The notes under the pieces are model-generated. The model saw only the letters and a program-made list of their open reading frames with translations. It had not been told where the DNA came from and ran no database searches. Positions 36,901 to 45,643 of a stretch of DNA of 52,152 bases are shown here, piece after piece. How positions within the stretch are numbered: position 1 is the stretch's first letter; each line of letters starts with the position of its first letter. The stretch is from Candidatus Poribacteria bacterium (lineage in GTDB: Bacteria; Poribacteria; WGA-4E; GCA-2687025): positions 1 to 52,152 of the forward strand of contig JABGQA010000061.1 in the NCBI GenBank assembly GCA_018644665.1. Reading direction: 5' to 3'. The position numbers and the translations under genes are program-made.

Positions 36901-38420
36901 GTCGCCTCGCCCGCGTTGGCCTCCGGCGACCGTGGCCGCACGACCACCCGCGAGCCTTCGACCTGGACGACCTCCACGGGCGTGTTCTTAGCGACATATT
37001 CACTATCGGAGACGACGTCCACGCGCGTGCCACCGATGCTCGCCGCCCCGGCCGGGCGCAGCATCGTCAACGCGACGCCCGCCTGGCCTATCAGCCCAGT
37101 CAACTCCGCTCGTGGCGCCTGGTAGCCAGCGCCGGAACTCTGCGATGTGCTCAGCACGAGTCGATTCCAGGCTCGGGTCTTCGGGAGCGTGAAGCCCACC
37201 GCGATTGCCAACCCTACGGCCGTCAGCATCGCTATCGAGAAGGACGCCATAGCGTCGCCAAATGTCGGAGCCGCCCCCGCGAACGTGAAGAACAGCCCCC
37301 CAAGCGACAGCGCGATGCCCAAGAGACCCGCGATCCCGAACCCGGGTATCACGAACGCCTCCAGCGCGAGAAGTAGCAGCCCCCCGACAAAGAGGAGGAG
37401 CCCGACGCTCGCGGTCACGTCGGCGATCATGTGGCCGCCGAAGAACAGAGCCACGCACGTGAGGCCCAGAACCCCAGGCACGCCGAAACCGGGCGTGCGG
37501 AACTCGATGAATATGCCCAGCATCCCGATGGACAGCAGGAGCGAACCCAGGATGGAACTCGTCACCGTGATCGCCAGGTTCTCGCCTAGGGACCGGTTGA
37601 GCCGAAGCACCGTGGCGTCCGCGAGGCCTTCGACGACGCGTACGCCGACGCCGGCCGCCTCGGCCTGCTCCTGTTGCGCGGCCGTCATCACGGCCCGACC
37701 ACCATCGGCATCGACCAAGTCGTACGCGCCGAGAAGTTCGGCCAGGTCATCTGCGCGCTGCTCGACGAATCCGAGATCCATCGCCTCGTCGGTCGTGAGT
37801 GTCAGCAACTCACCGCGTGGGGAGAGTATCGTGAACTGCTCGCCTGCCTCGCGACGCTCGGCGTGCTCCCGGCGCGTAAGCGCTTCGGCCGGCCCGTCGC
37901 CGAGGACAAGCACCTTGTTCTTGTCGACCATCGCTTCGGCGATGTCGGGGTTGCGACCGTTCCGCTCGGCCGTTGCCCTAATCTTGCCGCGGATGTACGA
38001 CACCGCCTTCTCGCCCAGTTCGGAGCCCGACTGGTCGACCGGAGCGGCGTCCCCGATCGTGCTCCCCGGAGCCATCGCGATCTGGTCGCTCGCGAGCGCG
38101 ATGATGGCGCCCGCAGAGATCGCCTCGGTGCGAACATGCGTTATCGTCGGCAGGGAGGACTCGAAGATGTGGTTGATGACGTCGCCCATCACATCGACGC
38201 GGCCACCGGGCGTATGCATGTCAAACACGACAACGTCGGCGGCCGCCTCGGCCTCTTCCAGAGCTCGGCCGATGTAGCGCTCCAGGCCCTTGCTGATCTC
38301 CGAGCGGATCTCGATGACGGCGACCGTGGCCCCCATCGCGGGCGCAACGACGCACGCGACCAGCCAATGGACGACGGCGATGCTTAGAGCGCGCTGGAAA
38401 GGCCTTCGCGAAAGTCGCAT
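36897..38420 (-). CDS. Long NfeD: membrane serine protease with OB-fold
   Basis: This 507-residue protein has a signal/anchor segment (1-30), then a ClpP/SppA-like protease domain (about 31-215) with 'FDMHTPGGRVDV', the nucleophile Ser102 in 'EAISAGAIIALASDQIAMAPG' and the candidate base Lys138 in 'LGEKAVSYIRG'. Residues about 280-410 hold four or five membrane spans, and 425-500 an NfeD OB-fold. The family cleaves membrane proteins such as stomatins, so the flotillins encoded downstream may be substrates or partners. The ATG at 38420 has GGAG eight bases upstream and a good promoter; it is the first gene of the long minus-strand operon. Confidence 0.88.
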   Translation of the reverse strand: MRLSRRPFQRALSIAVVHWLVACVVAPAMGATVAVIEIRSEISKGLERYIGRALEEAEAAADVVVFDMHTPGGRVDVMGDVINHIFESSLPTITHVRTEAISAGAIIALASDQIAMAPGSTIGDAAPVDQSGSELGEKAVSYIRGKIRATAERNGRNPDIAEAMVDKNKVLVLGDGPAEALTRREHAERREAGEQFTILSPRGELLTLTTDEAMDLGFVEQRADDLAELLGAYDLVDADGGRAVMTAAQQEQAEAAGVGVRVVEGLADATVLRLNRSLGENLAITVTSSILGSLLLSIGMLGIFIEFRTPGFGVPGVLGLTCVALFFGGHMIADVTASVGLLLFVGGLLLLALEAFVIPGFGIAGLLGIALSLGGLFFTFAGAAPTFGDAMASFSIAMLTAVGLAIAVGFTLPKTRAWNRLVLSTSQSSGAGYQAPRAELTGLIGQAGVALTMLRPAGAASIGGTRVDVVSDSEYVAKNTPVEVVQVEGSRVVVRPRSPEANAGEAT

Positions 38421-38458
38421 GGCGGCACTCCTTCACACCAGGTTGGCGTGTGTAAGCG

Positions 38459-38487
38459 AATGTACTGTGCGCGGTAGCCTTAGTCAA
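38459..38487 (-). promoter_or_regulatory. Promoter of the nfeD-floA operon
   Basis: On the minus strand, TTGACT (38482-38487) and TACATT (38459-38464) are separated by exactly 17 bases; they match five and four of six consensus positions. The predicted start is near 38452, about 30 bases before the nfeD start codon. Confidence 0.55.
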
Positions 38488-38610
38488 GGATAGGCACTGG
38501 GCCGCGGCAGGGGGACAGAGCCTCCGCGCGCGCCGCATGCAACGCCTCAGATCCTACTGCTCAGACCAGGCGCCCACGCCCAACCACCTTCGCGACCGAC
38601 GACGCCCGCG

Positions 38611-41328
38611 CTACCTCGCCTCGACCCGCCGGACGACCGTGTAAAGGAAATCAGGGGGCAGAGCTACCGTTACGCTGCCCGCCGTGAATTCGGCCTCGCT
38701 CCATACGCCCGCGTCGTACCCGTTCTCGTCGAGTACGGCCGCCTCGTACTCGCCGCCAGCGATCGAGATGCGCACCGTGCCGTCGATCCGTCGGACGCCG
38801 AACGGAGCGCTGCCGAGGTCGGTGATCTTGCCGTCGTCAGCGCGGAAGCCGTACGGCCGGTCCTCGGTCATCGACTGTATGAGGATGAGGTCGGAAGCGC
38901 CGATGTCGGCTCCGTCGAGCGCTGTGACCGTGACGGAGCCGTATTCGTTGCGCATGTGTATGGCCACGTCTGTGAGATCCACCATGCCCGCCGCGCCCAG
39001 GAAGCCCGCCGCGGCTTGTGACCGGGGCGTGTCCACCGTCGCGACGCCAGCCCCGTAGTCCCACTTGAGGCCGGGCGCCAAGCTCTCGACGGTGGCGCCC
39101 TCGCGGTCGATAGCGGCCGCCAGGTTGGCCTGCGACGACTCGTCGGCGGAGTCCCCGAACCTGCGAGTGAAGGGGCCGGCGTAGAACGACAGCGGGTCGT
39201 ACGTCGAGATAGCTCCATCCACCGCGGCGCAGACGGGGATGTCAGCTTCCCGCAGGGCGTCCAAGGCCGTCGGGTTGCCGGCGCCGGAGCCCTTCATCGC
39301 GTAGAGGTCGTTCAGCACGATAACTTGCGACACCGACGGGGCAGACTCCTGCACGTCGCCCCGCCGGTACATGAGCGCGGCGGCCGGGAATGTGGCCGCG
39401 ACCGACGGCGACCCGAGCTGGAACTTCGCGATGGACGCGTCCGCGAGGAAGACGCTGCCTACGGCAAAGAAGAAGAACGCGTCGATTCCCTGCAACGCGC
39501 CGTAGGCGGACGACAGGAACGTCATGTCTGCGCGGAAGCGGTTCGGTTGTGGCCACCCGATCTCCGAGATGGTGTGCGGGTACCCGTCGATCTGGGCCAC
39601 GGCCAGTGGCATCGCTTCGGGCGATCGCACCCCCGCCCGATCCTGGAATTCGTGACCGACGCGCACGGAGTAGCCAGAGCCCTCGCCAGTATGCTGGCCG
39701 CCGAAGTAGCCGTGACGGTCGATGACGTCGGCAGCGGTGTACGTGTAGCGCTCTAGCGCGTCCAGCGTGGGGCCGTCGGTCACGTGCCAGTTGCTCGCGG
39801 TGACCAGGCCGCCATAGCCCAGTTCCTGTTCGATATATCGTGTCGTGTCCACGTAGAAGTCGCGCTGGACCTCAGTCAGGAAACGCACCTGGTCGCCCAC
39901 GCGCCGCGTTTTGCTCGGGCCACCGGCTCGCGAGCCGTCGCCGGTCATGTGCCACGCCTCGAGGATGGCGACGCGCCCGTTCTCGATGTCGTCCTCGTCC
40001 AGCGTGCCACCCCATCCCTCGGCCGCGGCGGCGACTGATCCGTACCGCGCGGCCAGCCATTCGGCGTACATCGACTCGAGTCGGGCCCAGTAGATGGCGG
40101 GGACGTTCTCCTTCGAGAACGTCCAGAAGAAGAAGCTGTCTTCGTTGACTATCTCGACGATGGCCACCGCCGGTTCGTCCGCGAGCCGCGTATCGGTATA
40201 TGGGTTGGGCGTAGTGAGGATCTGGCGCAGCCACTCGCGGTGGATCTGCTGCATACGCTCCTCGAAGTAGAGGAGTGCGAACGGCCGCTTGTTGTCGATC
40301 ATGTCGTACCCGTCGATCCCGTAGTGCGGCTGGACGTCGAACCAGAGCGGGAAGTAGAAGCTGATCTCCGTGTATATGCCCGCGCCCTTCATCGCCGCGA
40401 CCAGATAGAAGAGATCGTCGAGCTTGCCGGAGTCGATCTTCGCGGGATCGCCGGAGCCGTCGAACAGTGGACTGTGGAAGCGGACGATGTTCACGCCAAG
40501 CTTCGCCAGTTTACGCGCCAAATAGTCGACCGATTTGCGGTTCTGGCCGGCGTGGTTCGCGTTCACGTTCACGCCCCAGAAACGGACCTCATCGCCCGAG
40601 GCGAGACGGAATATGTCGCCGTCGGCTTCGACGAACCCGTCCTCCCCAGCGGCGTCCTCGTTCAAGGTCCTGAGATCGAGGACGGCCGCGGCGCCAAACG
40701 CGTCCAGGCCGGGCTCGTATGGGAAGTAGCCGGGGTCGGCGAGGCCCGAGCGTTCTCCAGGCTTGAGTCGACCGTTCGGCAGAAACGCGCCCGGCGTCAG
40801 CACAAAGGCGTCGAACGCCGCGGTCATCTGTTCGCCCTCATCGGCTAGCAGGCGCAGCTCGAAACGGTGGCTTCCCTCGACGAGCTCGGCCTCACCCAGG
40901 TACACCCAGTTGGCTCCTAGATGCGTCCTCAGGTACGTGCTGTCCGCCAGCGCGACATCGCGTCCGCATGTGGACCACGGCCCTTCGTCGAAACGCCAGC
41001 GGAACGGCCCGTGCTTCCAGAACTTCCTGCCCCACAGGTCGTATGTCGCGTTGGCTGGCACGTCGACGTCATATGCGGCGTATGCCTCGGCGCCGGCACG
41101 GGGGCCGGAGTTGGAGAGCCAGTCGCCCTCCGACAGCAGGTGAGCGGTCTCCTGGAAGGTCTCCGTTGAGAACGCCGACCGCTGTGGGAAGTTGGTGTCC
41201 GTCGTGTCCTCGCCTTCCCACCATACGTACGGCGTTGGCTCCGCGGTGGCGCGGGCGCCCAGTGTAAGCACCATGGCCGCTAATGCCGCGCGCATCTTCC
41301 AGGCGCTGTTCGCGTTCCGCGGGCGCAT
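38611..41328 (-). CDS. Secreted clan-A-like glycoside hydrolase with N-terminal carbohydrate-binding-like domain
   Basis: This 905-residue exported protein has a signal peptide ending near 'ARATA'. Residues about 33-180 form a jelly-roll-like domain ('YVWWEGEDTTDTNFPQ', 'FDAFVLTPG') resembling a CBM. Residues about 235-640 look like a TIM barrel: 'DEVRFWGVNVNANHAG', 'LGVNIVRFHSP', 'GIYTEISFYFPLW', 'AIVEIVNEDSFFFW' with Asn395-Glu396 as acid/base, and 'HTISEIGWPQPNRFR' with Glu589 as nucleophile. That is the clan GH-A arrangement seen in GH5, GH39 and GH42. The remaining 250 residues are beta-rich. I cannot place it in a numbered family. The start has GGAG six bases upstream and a promoter at 41400-41428. 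The gene is divergent from the metalloprotease gene. Confidence 0.7.
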   Translation of the reverse strand: MRPRNANSAWKMRAALAAMVLTLGARATAEPTPYVWWEGEDTTDTNFPQRSAFSTETFQETAHLLSEGDWLSNSGPRAGAEAYAAYDVDVPANATYDLWGRKFWKHGPFRWRFDEGPWSTCGRDVALADSTYLRTHLGANWVYLGEAELVEGSHRFELRLLADEGEQMTAAFDAFVLTPGAFLPNGRLKPGERSGLADPGYFPYEPGLDAFGAAAVLDLRTLNEDAAGEDGFVEADGDIFRLASGDEVRFWGVNVNANHAGQNRKSVDYLARKLAKLGVNIVRFHSPLFDGSGDPAKIDSGKLDDLFYLVAAMKGAGIYTEISFYFPLWFDVQPHYGIDGYDMIDNKRPFALLYFEERMQQIHREWLRQILTTPNPYTDTRLADEPAVAIVEIVNEDSFFFWTFSKENVPAIYWARLESMYAEWLAARYGSVAAAAEGWGGTLDEDDIENGRVAILEAWHMTGDGSRAGGPSKTRRVGDQVRFLTEVQRDFYVDTTRYIEQELGYGGLVTASNWHVTDGPTLDALERYTYTAADVIDRHGYFGGQHTGEGSGYSVRVGHEFQDRAGVRSPEAMPLAVAQIDGYPHTISEIGWPQPNRFRADMTFLSSAYGALQGIDAFFFFAVGSVFLADASIAKFQLGSPSVAATFPAAALMYRRGDVQESAPSVSQVIVLNDLYAMKGSGAGNPTALDALREADIPVCAAVDGAISTYDPLSFYAGPFTRRFGDSADESSQANLAAAIDREGATVESLAPGLKWDYGAGVATVDTPRSQAAAGFLGAAGMVDLTDVAIHMRNEYGSVTVTALDGADIGASDLILIQSMTEDRPYGFRADDGKITDLGSAPFGVRRIDGTVRISIAGGEYEAAVLDENGYDAGVWSEAEFTAGSVTVALPPDFLYTVVRRVEAR

Positions 41329-41399
41329 TGCATGCTCCGTCCTGTTCGACTGCGGGTCGAGGTTCCGTGCGAGTCCAGCGCGCAGCGGGGTCCGCACAA

Positions 41400-41428
41400 G
41401 ATATATCGCCAGAACGGGCGGTCGACAA
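41400..41428 (-). promoter_or_regulatory. Promoter of the glycoside-hydrolase-like gene
   Basis: On the minus strand, TTGTCG (41423-41428) and TATATC (41400-41405) are separated by 17 bases, four of six matches each, leaving a leader of about 65 bases before the start at 41328. Confidence 0.45.
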
Positions 41429-41828
41429 TGGCCCGTGGGCGGAGTCACGTGCGGCGCGCAGACACACCGGGGTCGGTGGCGGACCGAGATGGAGGACGTG
41501 ACCACAGGTCGCTGGCGGCGATCCCGGCCGCCACCATCTCGCACGGGCCGGAGAACCCCATCTCCATCTTCCCGGATAAGGGAAGACGTCCACCGGTTTC
41601 AGGCGCCGAACGAGCCGTGAACGCCAGGGCCCGCGGGGGCGGTCTGCGCCCACCCCCGCGCTCGCGCCGCCCCTACGCCGGCCTGGGCAACCGATCCCTC
41701 GGGATGATGCGGCGGCCTTGCCGCTTGGGCGTAGGTCGCGGAGCGGGCGGAACGACGCTCGGGTTTGGTGTGGGTCGCACTCGCCGGCCCTGCGACTGCC
41801 TGTGAGCGCTGCCTGCCGCCCATTCTGC
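41429..41828. other. 400-base gap between divergent genes, rich in inverted repeats
   Basis: I see no credible gene here. It holds several exact inverted repeats: GGTGGCGG/CCGCCACC arms around 41475-41534, CTTCCC/GGGAAG around 41568-41585, and an 8-bp perfect hairpin with arms CGCGGGGG 41632-41639 and CCCCCGCG 41653-41660. The sequence is very GC-rich, which makes chance repeats likely, and no T-run terminator or independent promoter stands out inside it. Confidence 0.35.
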
Positions 41829-41857
41829 TTGCGCGGCGGCCGGTCATTGTGCATAAT
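41829..41857 (+). promoter_or_regulatory. Promoter of the metalloprotease gene
   Basis: TTGCGC (41829-41834) and CATAAT (41852-41857) are separated by 17 bases; the -10 box matches five of six positions. A start near 41864 would leave the ATG at 41856 untranscribed and supports the GTG at 41907 as the true start. Confidence 0.5.
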
Positions 41858-41906
41858 GCCGCGGATACGGGATCAGTGCATCTCTCGGACCTGCAGGGGG
41901 CGAACC

Positions 41907-44528
41907 GTGAGCCGACGTCGACCGGGGAATCGCGACGCCACGACATGGACCGCCGTGTCGTGCGTGGCATTGCTGCTAGTTCTTGCCGTGTGGGCCCGCG
42001 CCGACTCCGGCCTCGACCTGTTCAGCTCCACCGCGAAACTGCGGGAGTATCGCGCCGGGGTGTGGCGGCCGACGCTCGACGGTCCCGCGGGCATGGAGCG
42101 TTGCGCGACGCGCTATTTCCAGAGCGCCTTCCACGACCGGCATCTGCTTTCGCCGACTGAGCGCCGGGACGTCAGCATTTCCTTCCAACGCCCGTACAAC
42201 CCCGGCGACGGGCCATGGCCGACGGAGCGCCCGCTCGACAAGATCCTCCTCACGCCCAACTTCAAGTTCTGGTACGTCACGGAAGGACGCGACGCGCCGC
42301 CCATGGAGGACGTCTCCCCCGCGAACGGGGTGCCGGACTACATGGACATCATGGCGGCGGCGTTCGAGCGCTCGTTCGACTTCGAGGTCGGCGCGATGGG
42401 CTTCAAGCGGCCGCTCAGCGACTACTGGGTACCGAACAACGGTGGCGACGAGCGCATCGACGTCTTCTGCTTCAACGCGCCGTTCCTGGGCGTCACGGTC
42501 GTCGAGTGGTTCGACCGTGTGCTGCCTACTGCCGTCACGGGCGCGCCGTGGTTCGGCATGAGCACCGCGATGTACGCCGCCTTCGGGAAGGAAGAGGGCA
42601 AGCGGTACATCGAGACTACCGTGGCGCACGAATTCCTCCACGCGTGTCAGCAGGCGTATAACGCGCGGCTTCCCGCGTGGATCGCCGAAGCATCGGCGAC
42701 GTGGATGGAAACGCGCATGTACGACGGTGGGCTCATTGACGACGGGGATCAGTACGACGACCTGGACTACCCCTCCGAGACTGACGGCGTCGACCAAGTC
42801 TACCAGCAGCTCCGACAGTGGTTCCAGCACCCGGACAAGGCGCTCACGGCCGGCGGCGGACACGCTTACGGCAACGTGCTCCTGATGAACTACCTCACCG
42901 AGCGATTCGGGGTGGACTTCATCCGGGAGTTGTACGAGGAGTACACAGAGGGGGGCAGCCGCGAGTTCGGCAACTTCTGGGATCTCCTGGCGACGAAGAA
43001 CACGAACTGGGCGGAGACGTTCAAGACATTCACCGTTTGGAACTACTTCACGGGGCCGCGCGCGGACCTGTTCGACGGCTATCGAGACGCGGAAAGGTAT
43101 CCGCCGATCGGCATCCATCCGCAGGACCGGAACAACGTCTACCCGACGCAGCTCGTGTACGACGAGCGCGTGATCCCCGCTGCGATGAGTTCGCGATACG
43201 TCGTGTTTGAGCCACCGCCCGGCGGGATCCCAGGCAAGTTCTCGATCAAGATCAAGGGCGCCACAGTCCAGGAACTGATCGACGCGGGCGGGCTGCTCGA
43301 TTTCGAGAACGGCGAGCCGAGCGCTAGCTTCTATCGTCAGTGGCTCGAGATCGTGGGGCTCCGCGGCTGGGCAGCTCCGCTCATCATCGAGAAGACCAAC
43401 GGCGAGGTCGTCCTCGACGAGATCTTCACCTTCTCCCTCTCACAGGAAGGGCAGAAGGACTTCGAGGGGTTCGGGAACGACATCAAGCGGATCACGATGA
43501 TCGTGATCAACATCCGCCCCGACGCCGACGAGCCGGGGAACTACATCTCCTACTCCGCCGGAGCGAAGCCGCGCGGCGTGCTGGAGAACCTCCAGGCGAC
43601 CGCCCTCGAGACCGGCGGTGTGCAGTTAGCCTGGGATCTCATGGACCTTACGGACACGCGCGAGGTCTACGTCATCCGCAAGCGCTTCTCGCCGGTGAAC
43701 GGCGACACAGATCGCACGAACTTCCTTGAAGACGCGGACGCGCTGCACGCGGGGGACCGCGACGGCAACAACATCCCGGACGCTCCCGTGCAGATCGTGG
43801 CGCGCCTCAGCGCGACGGACACACAGTTTGTCGACACGACGACGTTCGACGATGTCCTGACTGGCTCGTCGGGCTTCGATCCCACTCAGGTCGAGTATTT
43901 CTACGCCGTCGTGCCGGTGAGCGGGACAGGGCTCATGGGGACGCCAGCGCGCGCCTCCGAAGGGATCACGCCGGTGCCCGCGGCGGCGCCTGCGTTCATG
44001 GTCGCGACACATGAACCGAGTGTCGGGCGGTGGGAGATCGGCGTGCGTGCTACGCGAGAACTTCAGGGCCCACCCAACATGGCGCTGGACATGCCGGGCG
44101 GCGGCCGCGTGCAGTTGGCCTTACAGAAGGCGGGCGCGAAGCAGTGGACTACGCGGTACGACCATCCGGCCTTCCCCAGCGCGGGGACGTACCGGTACAG
44201 CGTCACCGGGGAGACCCCAGAAGGGGTCGAGGGCGGTTGGATTCTGTCGGGCGGCGCGTTCCGCTACGCTCCGTCGGCGGTCAAGCCTCACATGGTCATT
44301 ACGCCGAACCGGGTGCACCGCATCGGCGACGGGCCGTTGCAGTTCTACCCCCCGGGCATGGACATCAAGGTGTACGACGTGAACGGCCGCTATATCGACA
44401 CGGTCCAGGTGGACGCGAAGTGGGACTGCACGAACACCTACGGTGAGAAGGTCACCGCCGGGGTGTACGTCTACGTCGCCGAGGACGGCAAGGGATTCCG
44501 CGAGACGGGAAGGCTGGTGCTGAAGTGA
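41907..44528 (+). CDS. Secreted HExxH metalloprotease (MXAN_6640-like) with FlgD-Ig-like tail
   Basis: This 873-residue exported protein has a signal peptide (about 1-33, ending WARA). The zinc motif is His241-Glu242-Phe-Leu-His245 in 'VAHEFLHACQQAYN', with Glu261 in 'WIAEASATWMETR' as a likely third ligand. The protein is laid out as a propeptide-like N-terminus, a metalloprotease core (about 100-400), beta domains including an Fn3-like segment ('LENLQATALETGGVQLAWDL', about 555-690) and a C-terminal 'MDIKVYDVNGRYIDTVQVD' with 'CTNTYGEKVTAGVYVYV', a FlgD-Ig-like sorting domain. The GTG at 41907 has an AGGGGG SD seven bases upstream. It overlaps the next lipoprotein gene (GTGA). Its substrate is unknown. 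Confidence 0.8.
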   Translation: MSRRRPGNRDATTWTAVSCVALLLVLAVWARADSGLDLFSSTAKLREYRAGVWRPTLDGPAGMERCATRYFQSAFHDRHLLSPTERRDVSISFQRPYNPGDGPWPTERPLDKILLTPNFKFWYVTEGRDAPPMEDVSPANGVPDYMDIMAAAFERSFDFEVGAMGFKRPLSDYWVPNNGGDERIDVFCFNAPFLGVTVVEWFDRVLPTAVTGAPWFGMSTAMYAAFGKEEGKRYIETTVAHEFLHACQQAYNARLPAWIAEASATWMETRMYDGGLIDDGDQYDDLDYPSETDGVDQVYQQLRQWFQHPDKALTAGGGHAYGNVLLMNYLTERFGVDFIRELYEEYTEGGSREFGNFWDLLATKNTNWAETFKTFTVWNYFTGPRADLFDGYRDAERYPPIGIHPQDRNNVYPTQLVYDERVIPAAMSSRYVVFEPPPGGIPGKFSIKIKGATVQELIDAGGLLDFENGEPSASFYRQWLEIVGLRGWAAPLIIEKTNGEVVLDEIFTFSLSQEGQKDFEGFGNDIKRITMIVINIRPDADEPGNYISYSAGAKPRGVLENLQATALETGGVQLAWDLMDLTDTREVYVIRKRFSPVNGDTDRTNFLEDADALHAGDRDGNNIPDAPVQIVARLSATDTQFVDTTTFDDVLTGSSGFDPTQVEYFYAVVPVSGTGLMGTPARASEGITPVPAAAPAFMVATHEPSVGRWEIGVRATRELQGPPNMALDMPGGGRVQLALQKAGAKQWTTRYDHPAFPSAGTYRYSVTGETPEGVEGGWILSGGAFRYAPSAVKPHMVITPNRVHRIGDGPLQFYPPGMDIKVYDVNGRYIDTVQVDAKWDCTNTYGEKVTAGVYVYVAEDGKGFRETGRLVLK

Positions 44529-45643
44529 GGATTCGTCTCAAGCCCGCGCTGATCGGGGTCGCTCTGGCCACGATGGTCGCGTGTGGGTCGGACAGCGAAC
44601 TGCCGCTTCTGGTCGTGCCTGACGGCATGCTGATGACGGAGTTCCCCATCGTCAACGGCGCTGTGTGGATCTACGAGAACGAGGCGGACGCATCACAGCA
44701 GTATCGTCTGTCCGTCCAGGGTACCCGCACCATCAGCAGCTACGTGCACTACAAGACGGAGTACGCTCCGCTCGACGCCGCCGGCAACCCACTAGCCAGT
44801 GAGGCCCCGCCGGCAAGCGACTTCTTCGCTGCCAACGGGCTGCATCGGCGCGAAGGGGCCCTGACGCAGACGCCAGGAGCCTTCACGACGGCGCAGTTCC
44901 TGCTGCAGAAAGCCGAAGGGGGCGAAGCCGAGGTCGGCTACGTCGGACCGATGATTTACAAAGCCGCGGCCACCCGGACGTTTCCGGTCGGCGCGGCGTT
45001 CGTGCGGAAGTCTCTCGGGCCCAACCTGGACGCCTTGGGCATCAATGACGACCCAGAACTGGACGCCGACGACAGTTCCGATCCGGGTGAAAGGCTGACA
45101 CGCAACCGGTACGACGAGGTGACGGTCGGGACACTCGGCTACATTCTCGAGAGCGCCTCCGAGGGCGCAGGCGGGAACCAGTTCCAGAAGCACCTGCCGC
45201 CACGTAGGCTGTGGGAATTCCCCATGCGGGTCGGGGCAACCTGGACCGTGTTCGAGACGCCCGAGCTGACCGGTAAGAAGCCTCAGCCAGAGGTCCGCGT
45301 GCAGCGCCGCGTTACACGTGAGGAAAACGTGTCGACTCCCGGGTATACAGGCCCAGCGCTCGTCGTGGCGGAGTGGGTCATCGGCGTCGCGAAGGACCCC
45401 GAGACCGGAGAGAGCATCGTGCCGTCCATCGACGACGAGGACGGCAACGGCATTCCCGACCGCGGCGAACCGACCGCGCGCTACTGGGTGGCGCCGGGCG
45501 TCGGCGTCGCCAAGTACGAGTACGAGGAGTTCGACCTCGCCTCCTTTAGCGCGACCGGTGTGAGGTCGTTTGCGCGCAAGACATTCGTGCTCAACAGAGC
45601 GTCCATCCCCGCCGGCGCCAAGCCGGACAGCGCAAGCGAATGA
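44525..45643 (+). CDS. Hypothetical lipoprotein
   Basis: I do not recognise this 372-residue protein. It has a signal sequence with lipobox 'MVAC' (Cys20), so it would be anchored as a lipoprotein. The mature part is beta-rich with 'FPIVNGAVWIYENEADASQQYRLSVQGT' near the start and 'WEFPMRVGATWTVFETP', a pattern seen in secreted proteins of unknown role. An acidic 'DDEDGNGIPDRGE' stretch (about 300-315) resembles a thrombospondin-type-3 calcium loop. It starts at a GTG that overlaps the metalloprotease stop, and its own stop overlaps the SDR start, so all three are translated together. It might be a partner or inhibitor of the protease. Confidence 0.65.
   Translation: MRIRLKPALIGVALATMVACGSDSELPLLVVPDGMLMTEFPIVNGAVWIYENEADASQQYRLSVQGTRTISSYVHYKTEYAPLDAAGNPLASEAPPASDFFAANGLHRREGALTQTPGAFTTAQFLLQKAEGGEAEVGYVGPMIYKAAATRTFPVGAAFVRKSLGPNLDALGINDDPELDADDSSDPGERLTRNRYDEVTVGTLGYILESASEGAGGNQFQKHLPPRRLWEFPMRVGATWTVFETPELTGKKPQPEVRVQRRVTREENVSTPGYTGPALVVAEWVIGVAKDPETGESIVPSIDDEDGNGIPDRGEPTARYWVAPGVGVAKYEYEEFDLASFSATGVRSFARKTFVLNRASIPAGAKPDSASE

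Noticed and set aside
41718..41906. N-terminal extension of the metalloprotease, including the ATG at 41856
   Set aside because: The ATG lies at the -10 box of the best promoter and has no SD; the GTG at 41907 has a good SD and begins a signal peptide.
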